Assembly: GCF_015999335.1 (NCBI RefSeq)
Contig: NZ_JAEACP010000016.1
Span: 57,123 to 121,122 of the forward strand
DNA: 64,000 nucleotides
From: Tabrizicola soli
GTDB lineage: Bacteria > Pseudomonadota > Alphaproteobacteria > Rhodobacterales > Rhodobacteraceae
Direction: 5' to 3'
Below are positions 1 through 7,657 of the stretch, in pieces. The notes beneath the pieces were generated by a model that had not been told where the DNA came from, made no database searches, and saw nothing but the letters and a program-made list of their open reading frames with translations. How positions within the stretch are numbered: position 1 is the first letter of the stretch; each line of letters begins with the position of its first letter. A program made the translations under genes and the position numbers.

Positions 1-299
1 TGCACGCCCTGACGATGGGGCTGATGGGCGGCATGATCCTTGCGGTCATGGCCCGATCCTGGATGATCCGCGCGCCGGGACGGCTGCAGGTCGGGCGGGT
101 CACGGCGGCGGCTTTCCTTCTGGTGCAGCTTGCCGCCGCCCTTCGGCTTGCCCTGGCTGATCCCCTGCTCCCGCTGCTGGCCTGGAGCGCGGGCTGGGCC
201 CTCGCCATCCTGGAGAGCGCCCGCGCCATCCGCCGCCCGGTGCCGCATCCGGTGCTCAGCGCGCGGCGCAGCCTTACGGGCACGGCCCCGCCTTCCTGA
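1..299 (+). CDS. nnrS: NnrS-family membrane protein, C-terminal part
   Basis: The gene is cut by the left window edge; the reading frame is open from base 3 and ends at a TGA at 297-299. The visible part begins HALTMGLMGG followed by MILAVMAR, which matches the late transmembrane helix of NnrS proteins, a heme- and copper-containing membrane family tied to nitric oxide stress. Two further hydrophobic stretches follow. The usual GHTGR motif after the VMxR segment is not conserved here. A second full-length NnrS lies at 7654-8859 and has the same segment with GHTGR intact. It is probably co-oriented with the regulator gene that follows. The family call rests on the C-terminal third only. Confidence 0.6.
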   Translation, partial: HALTMGLMGGMILAVMARSWMIRAPGRLQVGRVTAAAFLLVQLAAALRLALADPLLPLLAWSAGWALAILESARAIRRPVPHPVLSARRSLTGTAPPS

Positions 300-385
300 T
301 CCCCCGCGACAGCAAAGCGGCTTTCGCTGCGGCGCCAGATGGTCCAAAGAGGCGATCAGGGAATTCCGGTAATGGGCGGCTGCTG

Positions 386-1087
386 ATGAAATCCGAACAC
401 ATTGCCCTCGCGCGGCGGTCGCTGCTTCTGGCGGCGGCTCCGGAATCCGTGGCCAGGGCCGTGCTGGAAACCGCCCGCTTGCGGAACTTCGCGCGGGGCG
501 AGACCATCTTCCTGCAGGGCGAGCGGGCCAGCGCGATCTATATCGTCGCGGACGGCTGGGTGAAGCTCTACCGGATCGCGCCCTCGGGGGCCGAGGCAGT
601 GGTGGGGGTCTTCACCAAGGGCGCGAGCTTCGGCGAGGCGGTGGCCTTCCGGCACGACACCTACCCGGTCGCGGCCGAGGCGGTGACCGACACCAGCCTG
701 ATCCGGATCGAGGCCGACGCATTCCTGCGCCAGATCCGCGAGAATCCCGAGGTGGCGATCTCGATCCTGTCGGCAACCTATGCCCACCTGCACAACCTCG
801 TGGCCCAGGTCGAGGCCCTGAAGGCGCAGACCGGGGCGCAGCGGGTGGCGGAATTCCTGCTGGAGCTGGCCCCCTGCGCGGAAGGGGCCTGCGAGGTGAC
901 GCTGCCCTATGACAAGGTCCTGATCGCGGGCCGCCTGGGAATGAAGCCGGAGAGCCTGAGCCGGGCCTTCGCGCGACTGAAGGAACAGGGGGTGACGATC
1001 CGGCAGAACCTGGCCTCGATCGAGGATGTGGCGGCGCTGCGGGACTATGTCGAGGAAGACCCGGCGCGGGCCTGGTCGAAGGGTTGA
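386..1087 (+). CDS. nnrR: Crp/Fnr-family NO-responsive regulator (NnrR/Nnr type)
   Basis: A 233-residue transcription factor with an N-terminal cyclic-nucleotide-binding-type beta barrel (about residues 30-125), a long dimer helix (about 120-148) and a helix-turn-helix (about 178-205). The recognition helix reads ESLSR (E189, S192, R193), the FNR-type arrangement expected to read TTGA half-sites. The N-terminal cysteine cluster of true FNR is absent, so it is not an oxygen-sensing Fe-S FNR. In denitrifiers this class (NNR, NnrR, DnrD) activates nir and nor genes in response to NO. Its place beside norCBQDEF, and the TTGAC-N4-GTCAA boxes before norC and nirS, support that role. Ligand and exact subgroup are inferred. 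Confidence 0.8.
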   Translation: MKSEHIALARRSLLLAAAPESVARAVLETARLRNFARGETIFLQGERASAIYIVADGWVKLYRIAPSGAEAVVGVFTKGASFGEAVAFRHDTYPVAAEAVTDTSLIRIEADAFLRQIRENPEVAISILSATYAHLHNLVAQVEALKAQTGAQRVAEFLLELAPCAEGACEVTLPYDKVLIAGRLGMKPESLSRAFARLKEQGVTIRQNLASIEDVAALRDYVEEDPARAWSKG

Positions 1088-1098
1088 GGGTGGAGGGC

Positions 1099-1114
1099 TG
1101 TCCACGCGTGGACA
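1099..1114. terminator. Palindrome after nnrR
   Basis: A perfect 16-nt palindrome, TGTCCACGCGTGGACA, lies 12 nt after the nnrR stop in the short gap between convergent nnrR and norF. It could form a hairpin or be a protein-binding site. There is no T-run, so intrinsic termination is uncertain. A shorter form of the same core (CCACGCGTGG) sits just past the moaE stop near 54,015. Confidence 0.35.
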
Positions 1115-1174
1115 ATCTGGCGCGTCCCGCCTTTTCAATGGGTTATGCGCGGGCATTTACCGGGCGTTAACACC

Positions 1175-1420
1175 TCAGGCCGCAAGCGCGAGCCCGGCGA
1201 AGGTCAGCATCAGGAACGCGAGGCCGAGGTCGAAGCCGCGCAGCCAGGCGGGTGCGACGGCAAGGCCGAGATAGTCGCGCAGGATCACATGCGCCTTCAG
1301 TCCCGCAAGCAGCAACACCGGCAGCACCAGCGCCGCGCCGCCAAGACCCGAGGCCGCGAAGGCGGTGGAGGCGGCGGAGAGGACGATGAGCAGCGCCCAG
1401 GCTTTGGTCACGCGGCTCAT
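1175..1420 (-). CDS. norF: NorF, small membrane protein of the nitric oxide reductase operon
   Basis: An 81-residue protein with two to three predicted hydrophobic segments (about residues 7-22, 28-46 and 63-80), the size and layout of NorF in Paracoccus. It is the last gene of norCBQDEF. NorF and NorE are accessory membrane proteins that help form or sustain active NO reductase; their biochemical role is not settled. The ATG at 1418-1420 overlaps the norE stop as ATGA, which decides the start. The assignment rests mainly on position and size, because the family is short and poorly conserved. Confidence 0.8.
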   Translation of the reverse strand: MSRVTKAWALLIVLSAASTAFAASGLGGAALVLPVLLLAGLKAHVILRDYLGLAVAPAWLRGFDLGLAFLMLTFAGLALAA

Positions 1421-2031
1421 AGCAGGTAGACCACGGGAAAGAGAAGGACCCAGACCAGGTCCACCATGTGCCAGAAGGCCGCCCCGGTCTCGACCGCCTT
1501 CGGGGTGCCAAGCCAGCCCACGACGGCCAGAAGCACCATCCCCGCCAGCACATGCGCGGCGTGGAATCCGGTCAAGAGGAAGCTGAAGGTGTAGAAGGCG
1601 TGGGTCTCGGTACCGATCCCCTGCGCGAAGAGGTCGGCATATTCGCTGCCCTTCAGGACCAGGAACACCGCGCCAAGGAGGATCGCCGGGACCAGCAGCA
1701 GGCGCAGGCGGCGGGTCTGCCCGGCCTCGGCCGCGCGGGTCGCGAGGGCGGCCAGCCAGCCGGAGGTCACGAGGACGATGGTGTTGGCGGCCGCGCCGGT
1801 ACGGTGCAGATGGGCCTGCGCCTCGGCAAAGCCCTGCGGATCGGTCAGGCGGACCGAGAGGAAGGCCAGGAGGCCGGCGCCGAAGACGGCGATCTCGGAG
1901 AGAATCAGCACCCACATCAGAAGCTCGCCGGGGAGCTGGCCGGGCGGGTGCTCGTCGTGCGACTTCGTCTCCTCCTCGCGGGTGGGGACGGTCTGCGACG
2001 AGGCAGGAAGTGACCGAGGAGCGTCGCTCAT
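1417..2031 (-). CDS. norE: NorE, cytochrome c oxidase subunit III-like protein
   Basis: A 204-residue integral membrane protein of the heme-copper oxidase subunit III family, with about five hydrophobic helices and the conserved late motif FHAAHV. NorE works with NorF to support nitric oxide reductase activity. The start is the ATG at 2029-2031 that overlaps the norD stop as ATGA; an upstream in-frame start at 2133 would lie inside norD. The hydrophilic N-terminus (about residues 15-30, reading REEETKSHDEHPPG) is encoded by a repeat that recurs in the same frame inside mutL at about 27,331, which suggests an inserted element rather than native protein sequence. Confidence 0.88.
   Translation of the reverse strand: MSDAPRSLPASSQTVPTREEETKSHDEHPPGQLPGELLMWVLILSEIAVFGAGLLAFLSVRLTDPQGFAEAQAHLHRTGAAANTIVLVTSGWLAALATRAAEAGQTRRLRLLLVPAILLGAVFLVLKGSEYADLFAQGIGTETHAFYTFSFLLTGFHAAHVLAGMVLLAVVGWLGTPKAVETGAAFWHMVDLVWVLLFPVVYLL
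1942..1987. repeat. Coding repeat copy inside norE
   Basis: From GGTGCTCGTCGT at 1947 this segment matches 27,331 onward (inside mutL) at 36 of the first 40 positions. Both copies lie in minus-strand genes, in the same orientation and the same reading frame, giving the peptides EEETKSHDEHPPG and EAETTSNDEHPLG. Related but weaker sequence is seen near 13,684 and in a hairpin at 35,871-35,914. Confidence 0.65.
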
Positions 2032-3950
2032 CCGGTCACCAACTGCCGGTAGATCTGCGGCAGCGCCTGGGTCAGTTTCTCGGGATGCGGGATCAGGGCG
2101 AAGGCCCCCTGCCCGAAGAGACGCGGGAACCACGACTTGCCGTCGCGGTCCACGGTGATCCCGAAGACGGCGTGACCGGCGCGGCGGGCCTCCTGGACGG
2201 CCATGCGGCTGTCCTCGATGCCATGGCGGCCTTCGTAATGGTCAAGGTCGTTGGGCTTGCCGTCGGTGATGACCAGCAGGAGCCGCCGCTTGCGCGATTC
2301 CCTGGTCAGAAGCGCGGAGGTATGCCGGATCGCGGCGCCAAGGCGGGTGTAATGGCCCGGCTTCAGCGCGGCGATGCGGCTTTCGACCGCCTCGGCCATC
2401 GGTTCGGCGAAGCCCTTCACCTCTTGCACGAAGACTCGGTTGCGCTTCAGCGAGGAGAAGGCGTGGATCGCGAAACTGTCGCCGCAGGCGTGAAGGCCCC
2501 AGGACAGGGCGGCCAGCGCCTCGCGCTCGATGTCGATCACGCTGCGCCCGTCGTGACCATGGCCGGGGATCGCACTTTCGGTCGAGCGCGAGACGTCGAG
2601 CAGGATCGAGACCGCGAGGTCGCGGCGTTCGGGGCGGGTCTGGCGCCAGATCCGGTCGGTGCTTTCCCCGGTCGAGAGCAGGTCGACGCGGGCGCGGACC
2701 GCGCGTTCGGTGTCCAGCACATCGCCGTCCGGGTGGCCGGGAGTCGAGACGAGGCTGGGGCGCAGGGCCTCGAACTGGCGGCGGACGGCGCGGATGCGGG
2801 CGGCGGCGCGGGGATCGGCGCGGAAGGCGGGCACCGTCTCGCTGGCCTCGGCGCGGGAATGCAGGACGCAGGCGTGGCTGGCCAGGTAACCGTTCGTGCG
2901 CACGTCCCATTCGGGATAGGTGAAGCGGCCGGAAATCTGTTCGCGGTCCACATCCTCGGGCGCGAGGTCGAGATGGAGTTTCAGCCGCGTGGCCGGGGCC
3001 TTGGAGACCTGGGCGAGGCCGATCTCGTCCTGATCGTCGGCGGCCTTCCGGGCGGTATCCTCGTCGTCATCCTCCACCCGGCGGTTGAGGTTGAGGAACT
3101 CGGTCATCGACAGGATCGCCTCGAACTTGTGCAGGATGAAGCTGTCGTTGCGGTCGGCCTGGTCGGCCTTGCGGCGGCGGGCCTTGCGGGCGGTCTTTTC
3201 CTCGGCCACCTCTTCGGGTGAGCCTTCGGTCTGGCGGTTCTCGACCGCGGTGGCCTCGGAGCGCGACAGGGTGCGCAAGTCGGGCCAGAGCGTCACCGGG
3301 CGGAAGGAGCGATAGCCGCGCGGGGCCTTCGCGGGCAGCGGCAGCAGGTCGATGGTCTCGCCCAGGGCGGCGCGGACCCGGGCCTCGACCGCGGCCTCGA
3401 CCGGGGGAAGCGGCGCGGTGCGGCGGAAGAGGAGCGTCGCCGCGCAGAGGTCGGCGTGCAGCCTGGCAAAACCGGGCGCGAGGCGCAGGGCTTCGGCGGT
3501 CATCGCCTTCGCCGTTTCGATCGCGGCGAGGTCGGCCTGCAGCGGGTCGGAGATCGCGGCCGGGGTCTGGTCCTTCAGCGCCACGGCGGCGGCGGCGAGC
3601 CAGAGGTAGAGCGCGGCATTGGCCTCGGGCGCGGGGAAGGCGGCGAGCGATTCGGGCAGGCGCAGGGTGGCGCCGTCGAAGCTGGCGCGGGGTGCGGTCT
3701 CGGCCCAGGTGCCGAGGCGGCGCAGGAAGGAGAGCCGGTGGTGCGAGGTTTCCTCGGCCACCGGCTTGATTTCCACGGCGGCGTCGCCGCCAAGGCCGTG
3801 GAACAGGACTGCCAACCGTCCGCCTACCTGTGAGAGCAGGACACGGGCTCCATCGTGGACGGGATCAGCGTCCAGACGGCTGGCAAAGGCGTGCCACAGT
3901 TTCCCGACGGATTCCTCGGGTTCCCATGGCTCGAAGTCGATCCGTGACAT
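2028..3950 (-). CDS. norD: NorD, von Willebrand factor A-domain protein for NO reductase activation
   Basis: A 640-residue protein with a C-terminal von Willebrand factor A domain. The MIDAS metal site is visible as DVSRS, with the later conserved aspartate in VITDG. NorD pairs with the MoxR-type ATPase NorQ, and the two are needed to activate or insert the metal centre of NorCB. A short EDDDEDT acidic stretch and a KARRRKAD basic stretch lie in the middle. The ATG at 3948-3950 is preferred because a GAGG sequence precedes it by 8 nt; a GTG at 3962 overlapping the norQ stop is an alternative that adds four residues. The protein ends in an ATGA overlap with norE. Confidence 0.92.
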   Translation of the reverse strand: MSRIDFEPWEPEESVGKLWHAFASRLDADPVHDGARVLLSQVGGRLAVLFHGLGGDAAVEIKPVAEETSHHRLSFLRRLGTWAETAPRASFDGATLRLPESLAAFPAPEANAALYLWLAAAAVALKDQTPAAISDPLQADLAAIETAKAMTAEALRLAPGFARLHADLCAATLLFRRTAPLPPVEAAVEARVRAALGETIDLLPLPAKAPRGYRSFRPVTLWPDLRTLSRSEATAVENRQTEGSPEEVAEEKTARKARRRKADQADRNDSFILHKFEAILSMTEFLNLNRRVEDDDEDTARKAADDQDEIGLAQVSKAPATRLKLHLDLAPEDVDREQISGRFTYPEWDVRTNGYLASHACVLHSRAEASETVPAFRADPRAAARIRAVRRQFEALRPSLVSTPGHPDGDVLDTERAVRARVDLLSTGESTDRIWRQTRPERRDLAVSILLDVSRSTESAIPGHGHDGRSVIDIEREALAALSWGLHACGDSFAIHAFSSLKRNRVFVQEVKGFAEPMAEAVESRIAALKPGHYTRLGAAIRHTSALLTRESRKRRLLLVITDGKPNDLDHYEGRHGIEDSRMAVQEARRAGHAVFGITVDRDGKSWFPRLFGQGAFALIPHPEKLTQALPQIYRQLVTG

Positions 3951-3958
3951 TGCCGGCC

Positions 3959-4765
3959 TCACCCGAAAACGGCGGTCACGAGATCGCGGAGCCCGGCCTT
4001 CACATCCGGGTCGTCGGTCAGGGGTTCGATCATCGCGGCGCGGATGGCGCGCTCGATGGGCATGCCCCCGGCGATGAGCTGGGCGGTATAGACGACGAGG
4101 CGGGTGGAGACGCCTTCCTCGAGATCCTGGCCCTTCATCGCGCGCAGCTTGCCCGCAAGGCGCACCAGCGGGGCGACGCGATCCTCGGCCAGGCCGGATT
4201 CGCGGGCGACGACGGGGATTTCGTGTTCCGGCTTGGGGAAGGTGAATTCCAGCGACACGAAGCGCTGCCGGGTGGAGGGCTTCAGGGTCTTGAGGATGTT
4301 CTGGTAGCCGGGGTTGTAGGAGGCGACCAGGAGGAAGTCTGGATGGGCCTCGAGTTCCTCTCCGGTGCGGTCGATCGGCAGGATGCGGCGGTCGTCGGTG
4401 AGGGGGTGCAGGACGACGGTGACGTCCTTGCGGGCCTCGACCACCTCGTCGAGATAGCAGATCGCGCCTTCGCGGACGGCGCGGGTCAGGGGGCCGTCGG
4501 CCCAGGAGGTCTCGCCGCCTTTCAGGAGCCAGCGGCCGATCAGGTCGGCGGCGCTGAGGTCGTCATGGCAGGCGACGGTATAGAGCGGGCGGCCCAGTTT
4601 CGCCGCCATATGGGCGACGAACCGGGTCTTGCCGCAGCCGGTCGGGCCTTTCAGCAGGACCGGCAGCTTGCGCGCGGCGGCGGCCTGGAAGACTTGGACC
4701 TCATCCCCTTGCGGGAGGTAGAAGGGGGCGTTTGCCGCCCCCATCAGGGTTCCGTCCATGGTCAT
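3959..4765 (-). CDS. norQ: NorQ, MoxR-family AAA+ ATPase
   Basis: A 268-residue AAA+ ATPase. Walker A is GPTGCGKT (residues 40-47), Walker B is ICYLDEV, and the sensor region contains SYNPGYQ. NorQ, with NorD, forms the chaperone pair needed for mature cytochrome c-dependent NO reductase; the CbbQ/NorQ group remodels metalloenzymes using ATP. The start codon shares one base with the norB TAA stop (4765-4767), consistent with translational coupling. A second in-frame ATG two codons downstream (MDG) is possible. Confidence 0.94.
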   Translation of the reverse strand: MTMDGTLMGAANAPFYLPQGDEVQVFQAAAARKLPVLLKGPTGCGKTRFVAHMAAKLGRPLYTVACHDDLSAADLIGRWLLKGGETSWADGPLTRAVREGAICYLDEVVEARKDVTVVLHPLTDDRRILPIDRTGEELEAHPDFLLVASYNPGYQNILKTLKPSTRQRFVSLEFTFPKPEHEIPVVARESGLAEDRVAPLVRLAGKLRAMKGQDLEEGVSTRLVVYTAQLIAGGMPIERAIRAAMIEPLTDDPDVKAGLRDLVTAVFG

Positions 4766-6162
4766 TACTCCGCAGCCACATGGTCGGGGTCATGCTCGAG
4801 ACGACCGCTTTCCAGCGGGCCGGGCGTCACCACCTCGCGCCGCGGGAAGGCGACGGAGTAGATGAACAGCAGCGCGCCCAGGACCACGGCGACACCCGAG
4901 CCGAAGCGCATGGCGTAGAAGATCCAGAGCTGGTCCTGCACGTCCATGAAGTACTCGCCGTTGACGCGCTGGAGGTGCGTCTGCACCGTGCCGGCGAAGG
5001 TCAGCGTGAAGGTCATGAACACCACGCCACCGGACATCAGCCAGAACGAGGCCATGTTCAGCACCTGGTTATAGGGGTCACGCCCCCGCAGGTGCGGCAT
5101 CGCATAGGTGATGATCGCAAGGTTGAGGCAGACATAGGCGCCGTAGAAGGCCAGGTGGCCGTGGGCGGCGGTGATCTGCGTGCCGTGGGTGTAGTAGTTC
5201 ACCCCGTGCAGCGTGTGCAGGAAGCCCCAGACGCCGGCGCCGAAGAAGGCGAGCGTCGCGCAGCCGAGCGACCACAGCAGGGCAGCCTTGTTCGGGTGGT
5301 CGCGGCGGCCTTTCCAGACCATGACGAAGGCGAAGCTCATCATCGTGAAGAAGGGCACGACCTCGAAGCTGGAGAAGATCGAGCCGATCCACTGCCAGTA
5401 GCCCGGCGTACCGATCCAGAAGTAGTGGTGCCCCGTCCCCAGGATCCCCGAGAACAGCGCCAGGGCGGCGATGACGTAGAGCCATTTCTCGACGACCTCG
5501 CGGTCGACGCCCGTCAGCTTGAGCATCAGGAAGGCGAGGATCGAGGCCATCACCAGTTCCCAGGTGCCTTCGACCCAGAGGTGGACGACATACCACCAGT
5601 ACATCTTGTCGAGCGCCAGGTTGCCGGGGTTGTAGAAGGCGAACAGGAACAGCAGCGCCAGCGCCCAGAGGCCCAGGAGCAGGATGTTGGTGATCGCGGT
5701 CTTCTTCCCGGCCAGCACCGTCATGGTGATGTTGTAAAGGAAGATCAGCGCGGCGACGACGATGCCCACCTTCACCCAGCGCGGCTGTTCGAGGAACTCG
5801 CGCCCCTCGTTGCCCATGAGCCAGCTGCCGTCGAACAGGTTGAAAAGATAGGTCACCACGACCCCGGCGGTGCCGAGGACAAAGATCGCCAATTGCAGCC
5901 AGGCCAGCGTCGGCGAATGGATCTCGCGCTCCGATTCCTCGGGCACGAGATAGTAGGCCGCCCCGAAGAAGCCGAGCAGCAGCCAGACCACCAGGCTGTT
6001 GGTGTGCAGCATCCGCCCGATGTTGAAGGGCAGGATGTCCGAGAGGAAGTTCGGGCTGACATAGGTCCAGCCCAGGATCAGGCCCATGGAGACCTGCACG
6101 GCGAAGAGCGCCAGCGCGACAGCGAAGTAGCCGAGCGCGATTTTCTGCGTCTGGTATTTCAT
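4765..6162 (-). CDS. norB: NorB, nitric oxide reductase catalytic subunit
   Basis: A 465-residue membrane protein with about 12 helices, a heme-copper oxidase superfamily member using heme b, heme b3 and non-heme iron FeB to reduce two NO to N2O. Visible signatures are the N-terminal HTNSLVVWLL segment, the glutamates in LWVEGTWELVMA that belong to the FeB and proton-path region, and the TGHHYFW histidines in the active-site helix. It receives electrons from NorC, encoded 11 bases upstream. The length matches other cNor NorB subunits, and the long N-terminal domain of the quinol-type qNor is absent. Confidence 0.97.
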   Translation of the reverse strand: MKYQTQKIALGYFAVALALFAVQVSMGLILGWTYVSPNFLSDILPFNIGRMLHTNSLVVWLLLGFFGAAYYLVPEESEREIHSPTLAWLQLAIFVLGTAGVVVTYLFNLFDGSWLMGNEGREFLEQPRWVKVGIVVAALIFLYNITMTVLAGKKTAITNILLLGLWALALLFLFAFYNPGNLALDKMYWWYVVHLWVEGTWELVMASILAFLMLKLTGVDREVVEKWLYVIAALALFSGILGTGHHYFWIGTPGYWQWIGSIFSSFEVVPFFTMMSFAFVMVWKGRRDHPNKAALLWSLGCATLAFFGAGVWGFLHTLHGVNYYTHGTQITAAHGHLAFYGAYVCLNLAIITYAMPHLRGRDPYNQVLNMASFWLMSGGVVFMTFTLTFAGTVQTHLQRVNGEYFMDVQDQLWIFYAMRFGSGVAVVLGALLFIYSVAFPRREVVTPGPLESGRLEHDPDHVAAE

Positions 6163-6173
6163 GATTTCACTCC

Positions 6174-6629
6174 TCAGCCCGCGTCATTCGGGGGCCAGTC
6201 CTGCGCCCGGATCGTGTTGGTCCAGAGCAGGAAGTCGGCGAGGTTCTGGTATTCGGCGTCGGTCAGGCCGAAGTTCGGCATCTGACGGCGACCCTCGATC
6301 CCCGAGGGCATGGCGTCCATCCAGGTCTTCAGCGCCTCGAAGGCGCCCTGGTGGTCGCCGGGCGCGACGCCCCAGCGGGTCATCACGTTGGCCAGTTCGG
6401 GCGCGTAGTAGGCGCCTTCGCCAAGGATCGTGTGGCAGTTCACGCAGGAATGCTTTTCCCACAGGTGTTTGCCGGCCACGACACTTTCGGTCAGCGTGGC
6501 TTTGTCGGTCGAGGTGGTGGTGATGTAGTAATGTGAATGGACCGTGAGGCCCACGAAGATCAGGATGAAGAACAGGGAACCGCCGTAGAAGATGTTGCGG
6601 GCCATGCTCTTGGTCATGACTTCGCGCAT
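6174..6629 (-). CDS. norC: NorC, cytochrome c subunit of nitric oxide reductase
   Basis: A 151-residue membrane-anchored monoheme cytochrome c. One N-terminal helix (about residues 13-31) tethers it, and the heme motif is CVNCH at residues 62-66; the axial methionine is probably in RRQMPNFG. It passes electrons to NorB in the periplasmic membrane face. The start is the ATG at 6627-6629, with GGAAGGA a few bases upstream and the family N-terminus MREVMTKSMARN. A longer in-frame start at 6677 lies in the promoter region and is rejected. It is the first gene of norCBQDEF, with an NNR-type box 65 bases upstream. Confidence 0.96.
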   Translation of the reverse strand: MREVMTKSMARNIFYGGSLFFILIFVGLTVHSHYYITTTSTDKATLTESVVAGKHLWEKHSCVNCHTILGEGAYYAPELANVMTRWGVAPGDHQGAFEALKTWMDAMPSGIEGRRQMPNFGLTDAEYQNLADFLLWTNTIRAQDWPPNDAG

Positions 6630-6693
6630 GGCGGAATCCTTCCCGAGAAGCTTACAGGTAACGTGTGTGTGAGACATTGGTTAAGCAGCAGCC

Positions 6694-6707
6694 TTGACCG
6701 AAGTCAA
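6694..6707 (-). promoter_or_regulatory. NNR/FNR-type box of the nor operon
   Basis: The sequence is TTGAC-CGAA-GTCAA, a perfect inverted repeat with the 14-nt layout bound by Crp/Fnr regulators of the NNR class. Its centre is about 71 bases before the norC ATG, which would place a class II transcription start near 6659. Its half-sites match the one that the NnrR recognition helix is expected to read. Confidence 0.8.
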
Positions 6708-6754
6708 CCAGCGGGTGCGACATTCAGGCCGGTGAAGTCTTTGTCGCACCGAGT

Positions 6755-6780
6755 AAAACCGGCGCACGACGGGCGCCGGT
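6755..6780 (-). terminator. Intrinsic terminator after nirX
   Basis: Read on the minus strand, arms ACCGGCGC and GCGCCGGT (8 bp) enclose a 7-nt loop and are followed by TTTT. It lies 11 bases beyond the nirX stop and ahead of the norC promoter, so it would end the nirI-nnrS-nirX transcript. Confidence 0.7.
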
Positions 6781-6790
6781 CAAAGAGTTG

Positions 6791-7657
6791 TCAGGCCAGC
6801 GCCTCAAGCCGTGCGCCGGGGAACCAGCCCAGCGCCGCGACGATCTGCGGGCTGTCCATCAGGCAGAAGGCGGTGGAAAGCGCATCGGCCAGCGCGGCCG
6901 ATTCCGCGCTGACGCTGACCGTCTGCCAGCGCGGCTGCTGCCCCCTCGGACCCAGGATATGCGGCCGGCCGTTCACCAGCGTCCCGGAGGGCGACGAGGT
7001 CGCGAGCGCCCGGTTCGTCAGGTGGCTTTCGGCGAGGATCCGGCCCTCGGGCGTCTCGATCCGGGCGATCCAGGGGCCTTGCGGACCCTGACCCAGGGCG
7101 GCGACCTCTCCCATGTCGACCAGCGCGGCGGAAAAGCCCTCGCGGCGCAGAAGGGCCGCGATCCTGTCGGCGGCCCAGCCCTGGGCGATGCCGTTCAGGG
7201 TCAGCGCCTGGCCATGCTCCAGCCGGATTTCGGTCTCGTCAAGCCGGACGCGGTCCCAGCCGACCAGCTTGCGCGCGGCCTCGGTGTCGCCCGCGTCGGC
7301 GAGGGCCCGCCAGAGCGGCTGCACCGTCGGGTCGAAGGCGCCCCCGGTCGCGGCATGGACCTCTCCGGCCAGCTTCAGCAGGGAAACCAGGTCGGGCGCG
7401 GGCCAGGCGAGACGGCCGTCGCGATTGAGCCGGGTCAGCGCCGAATCGCGGTGCAGCGAGGCGAGCAGTTCGATCCGCTCGATCTCGGCCTCGACCCGGG
7501 CGAAGGTCTGGCGGGTGTGGTTCGGCTCTGCCCCGACAAGGCGCAGGGAGAGCGCGGTGCCAAGGCCGTGGCCCTGCCAGTCGGTGACGGCCTGCGCATG
7601 GCCGGGCATGGGCACCAGGGCCGCGGCCGAGATGCAGAGGAAGCGGCGGCGGTTCAT
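6791..7657 (-). CDS. nirX: NirX/NosX-type FAD:protein FMN transferase (ApbE family)
   Basis: A 288-residue exported flavin transferase. The N-terminus carries a twin-arginine-like signal (MNRRRFLCIS, cleavage probably after GHAQA). ApbE-family hallmarks include GTALSLRL near the N-terminus, GGAFDPTVQPLW, NGIAQGWAADR and the acidic DMGEV loop. The family covalently attaches FMN to threonine in FMN-binding domains; here the likely substrate is NirI encoded two genes upstream, as NosX serves NosR. The start overlaps the nnrS stop as ATGA. The NirX rather than NosX name rests on linkage to nirI and nirS. Confidence 0.88.
   Translation of the reverse strand: MNRRRFLCISAAALVPMPGHAQAVTDWQGHGLGTALSLRLVGAEPNHTRQTFARVEAEIERIELLASLHRDSALTRLNRDGRLAWPAPDLVSLLKLAGEVHAATGGAFDPTVQPLWRALADAGDTEAARKLVGWDRVRLDETEIRLEHGQALTLNGIAQGWAADRIAALLRREGFSAALVDMGEVAALGQGPQGPWIARIETPEGRILAESHLTNRALATSSPSGTLVNGRPHILGPRGQQPRWQTVSVSAESAALADALSTAFCLMDSPQIVAALGWFPGARLEALA

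Noticed and set aside
2010..3221. Long plus-strand open frame opposite norD
   Set aside because: Shadow frame of a GC-rich gene: repetitive G/A/R composition, no motifs, fully opposite a well-supported norD.
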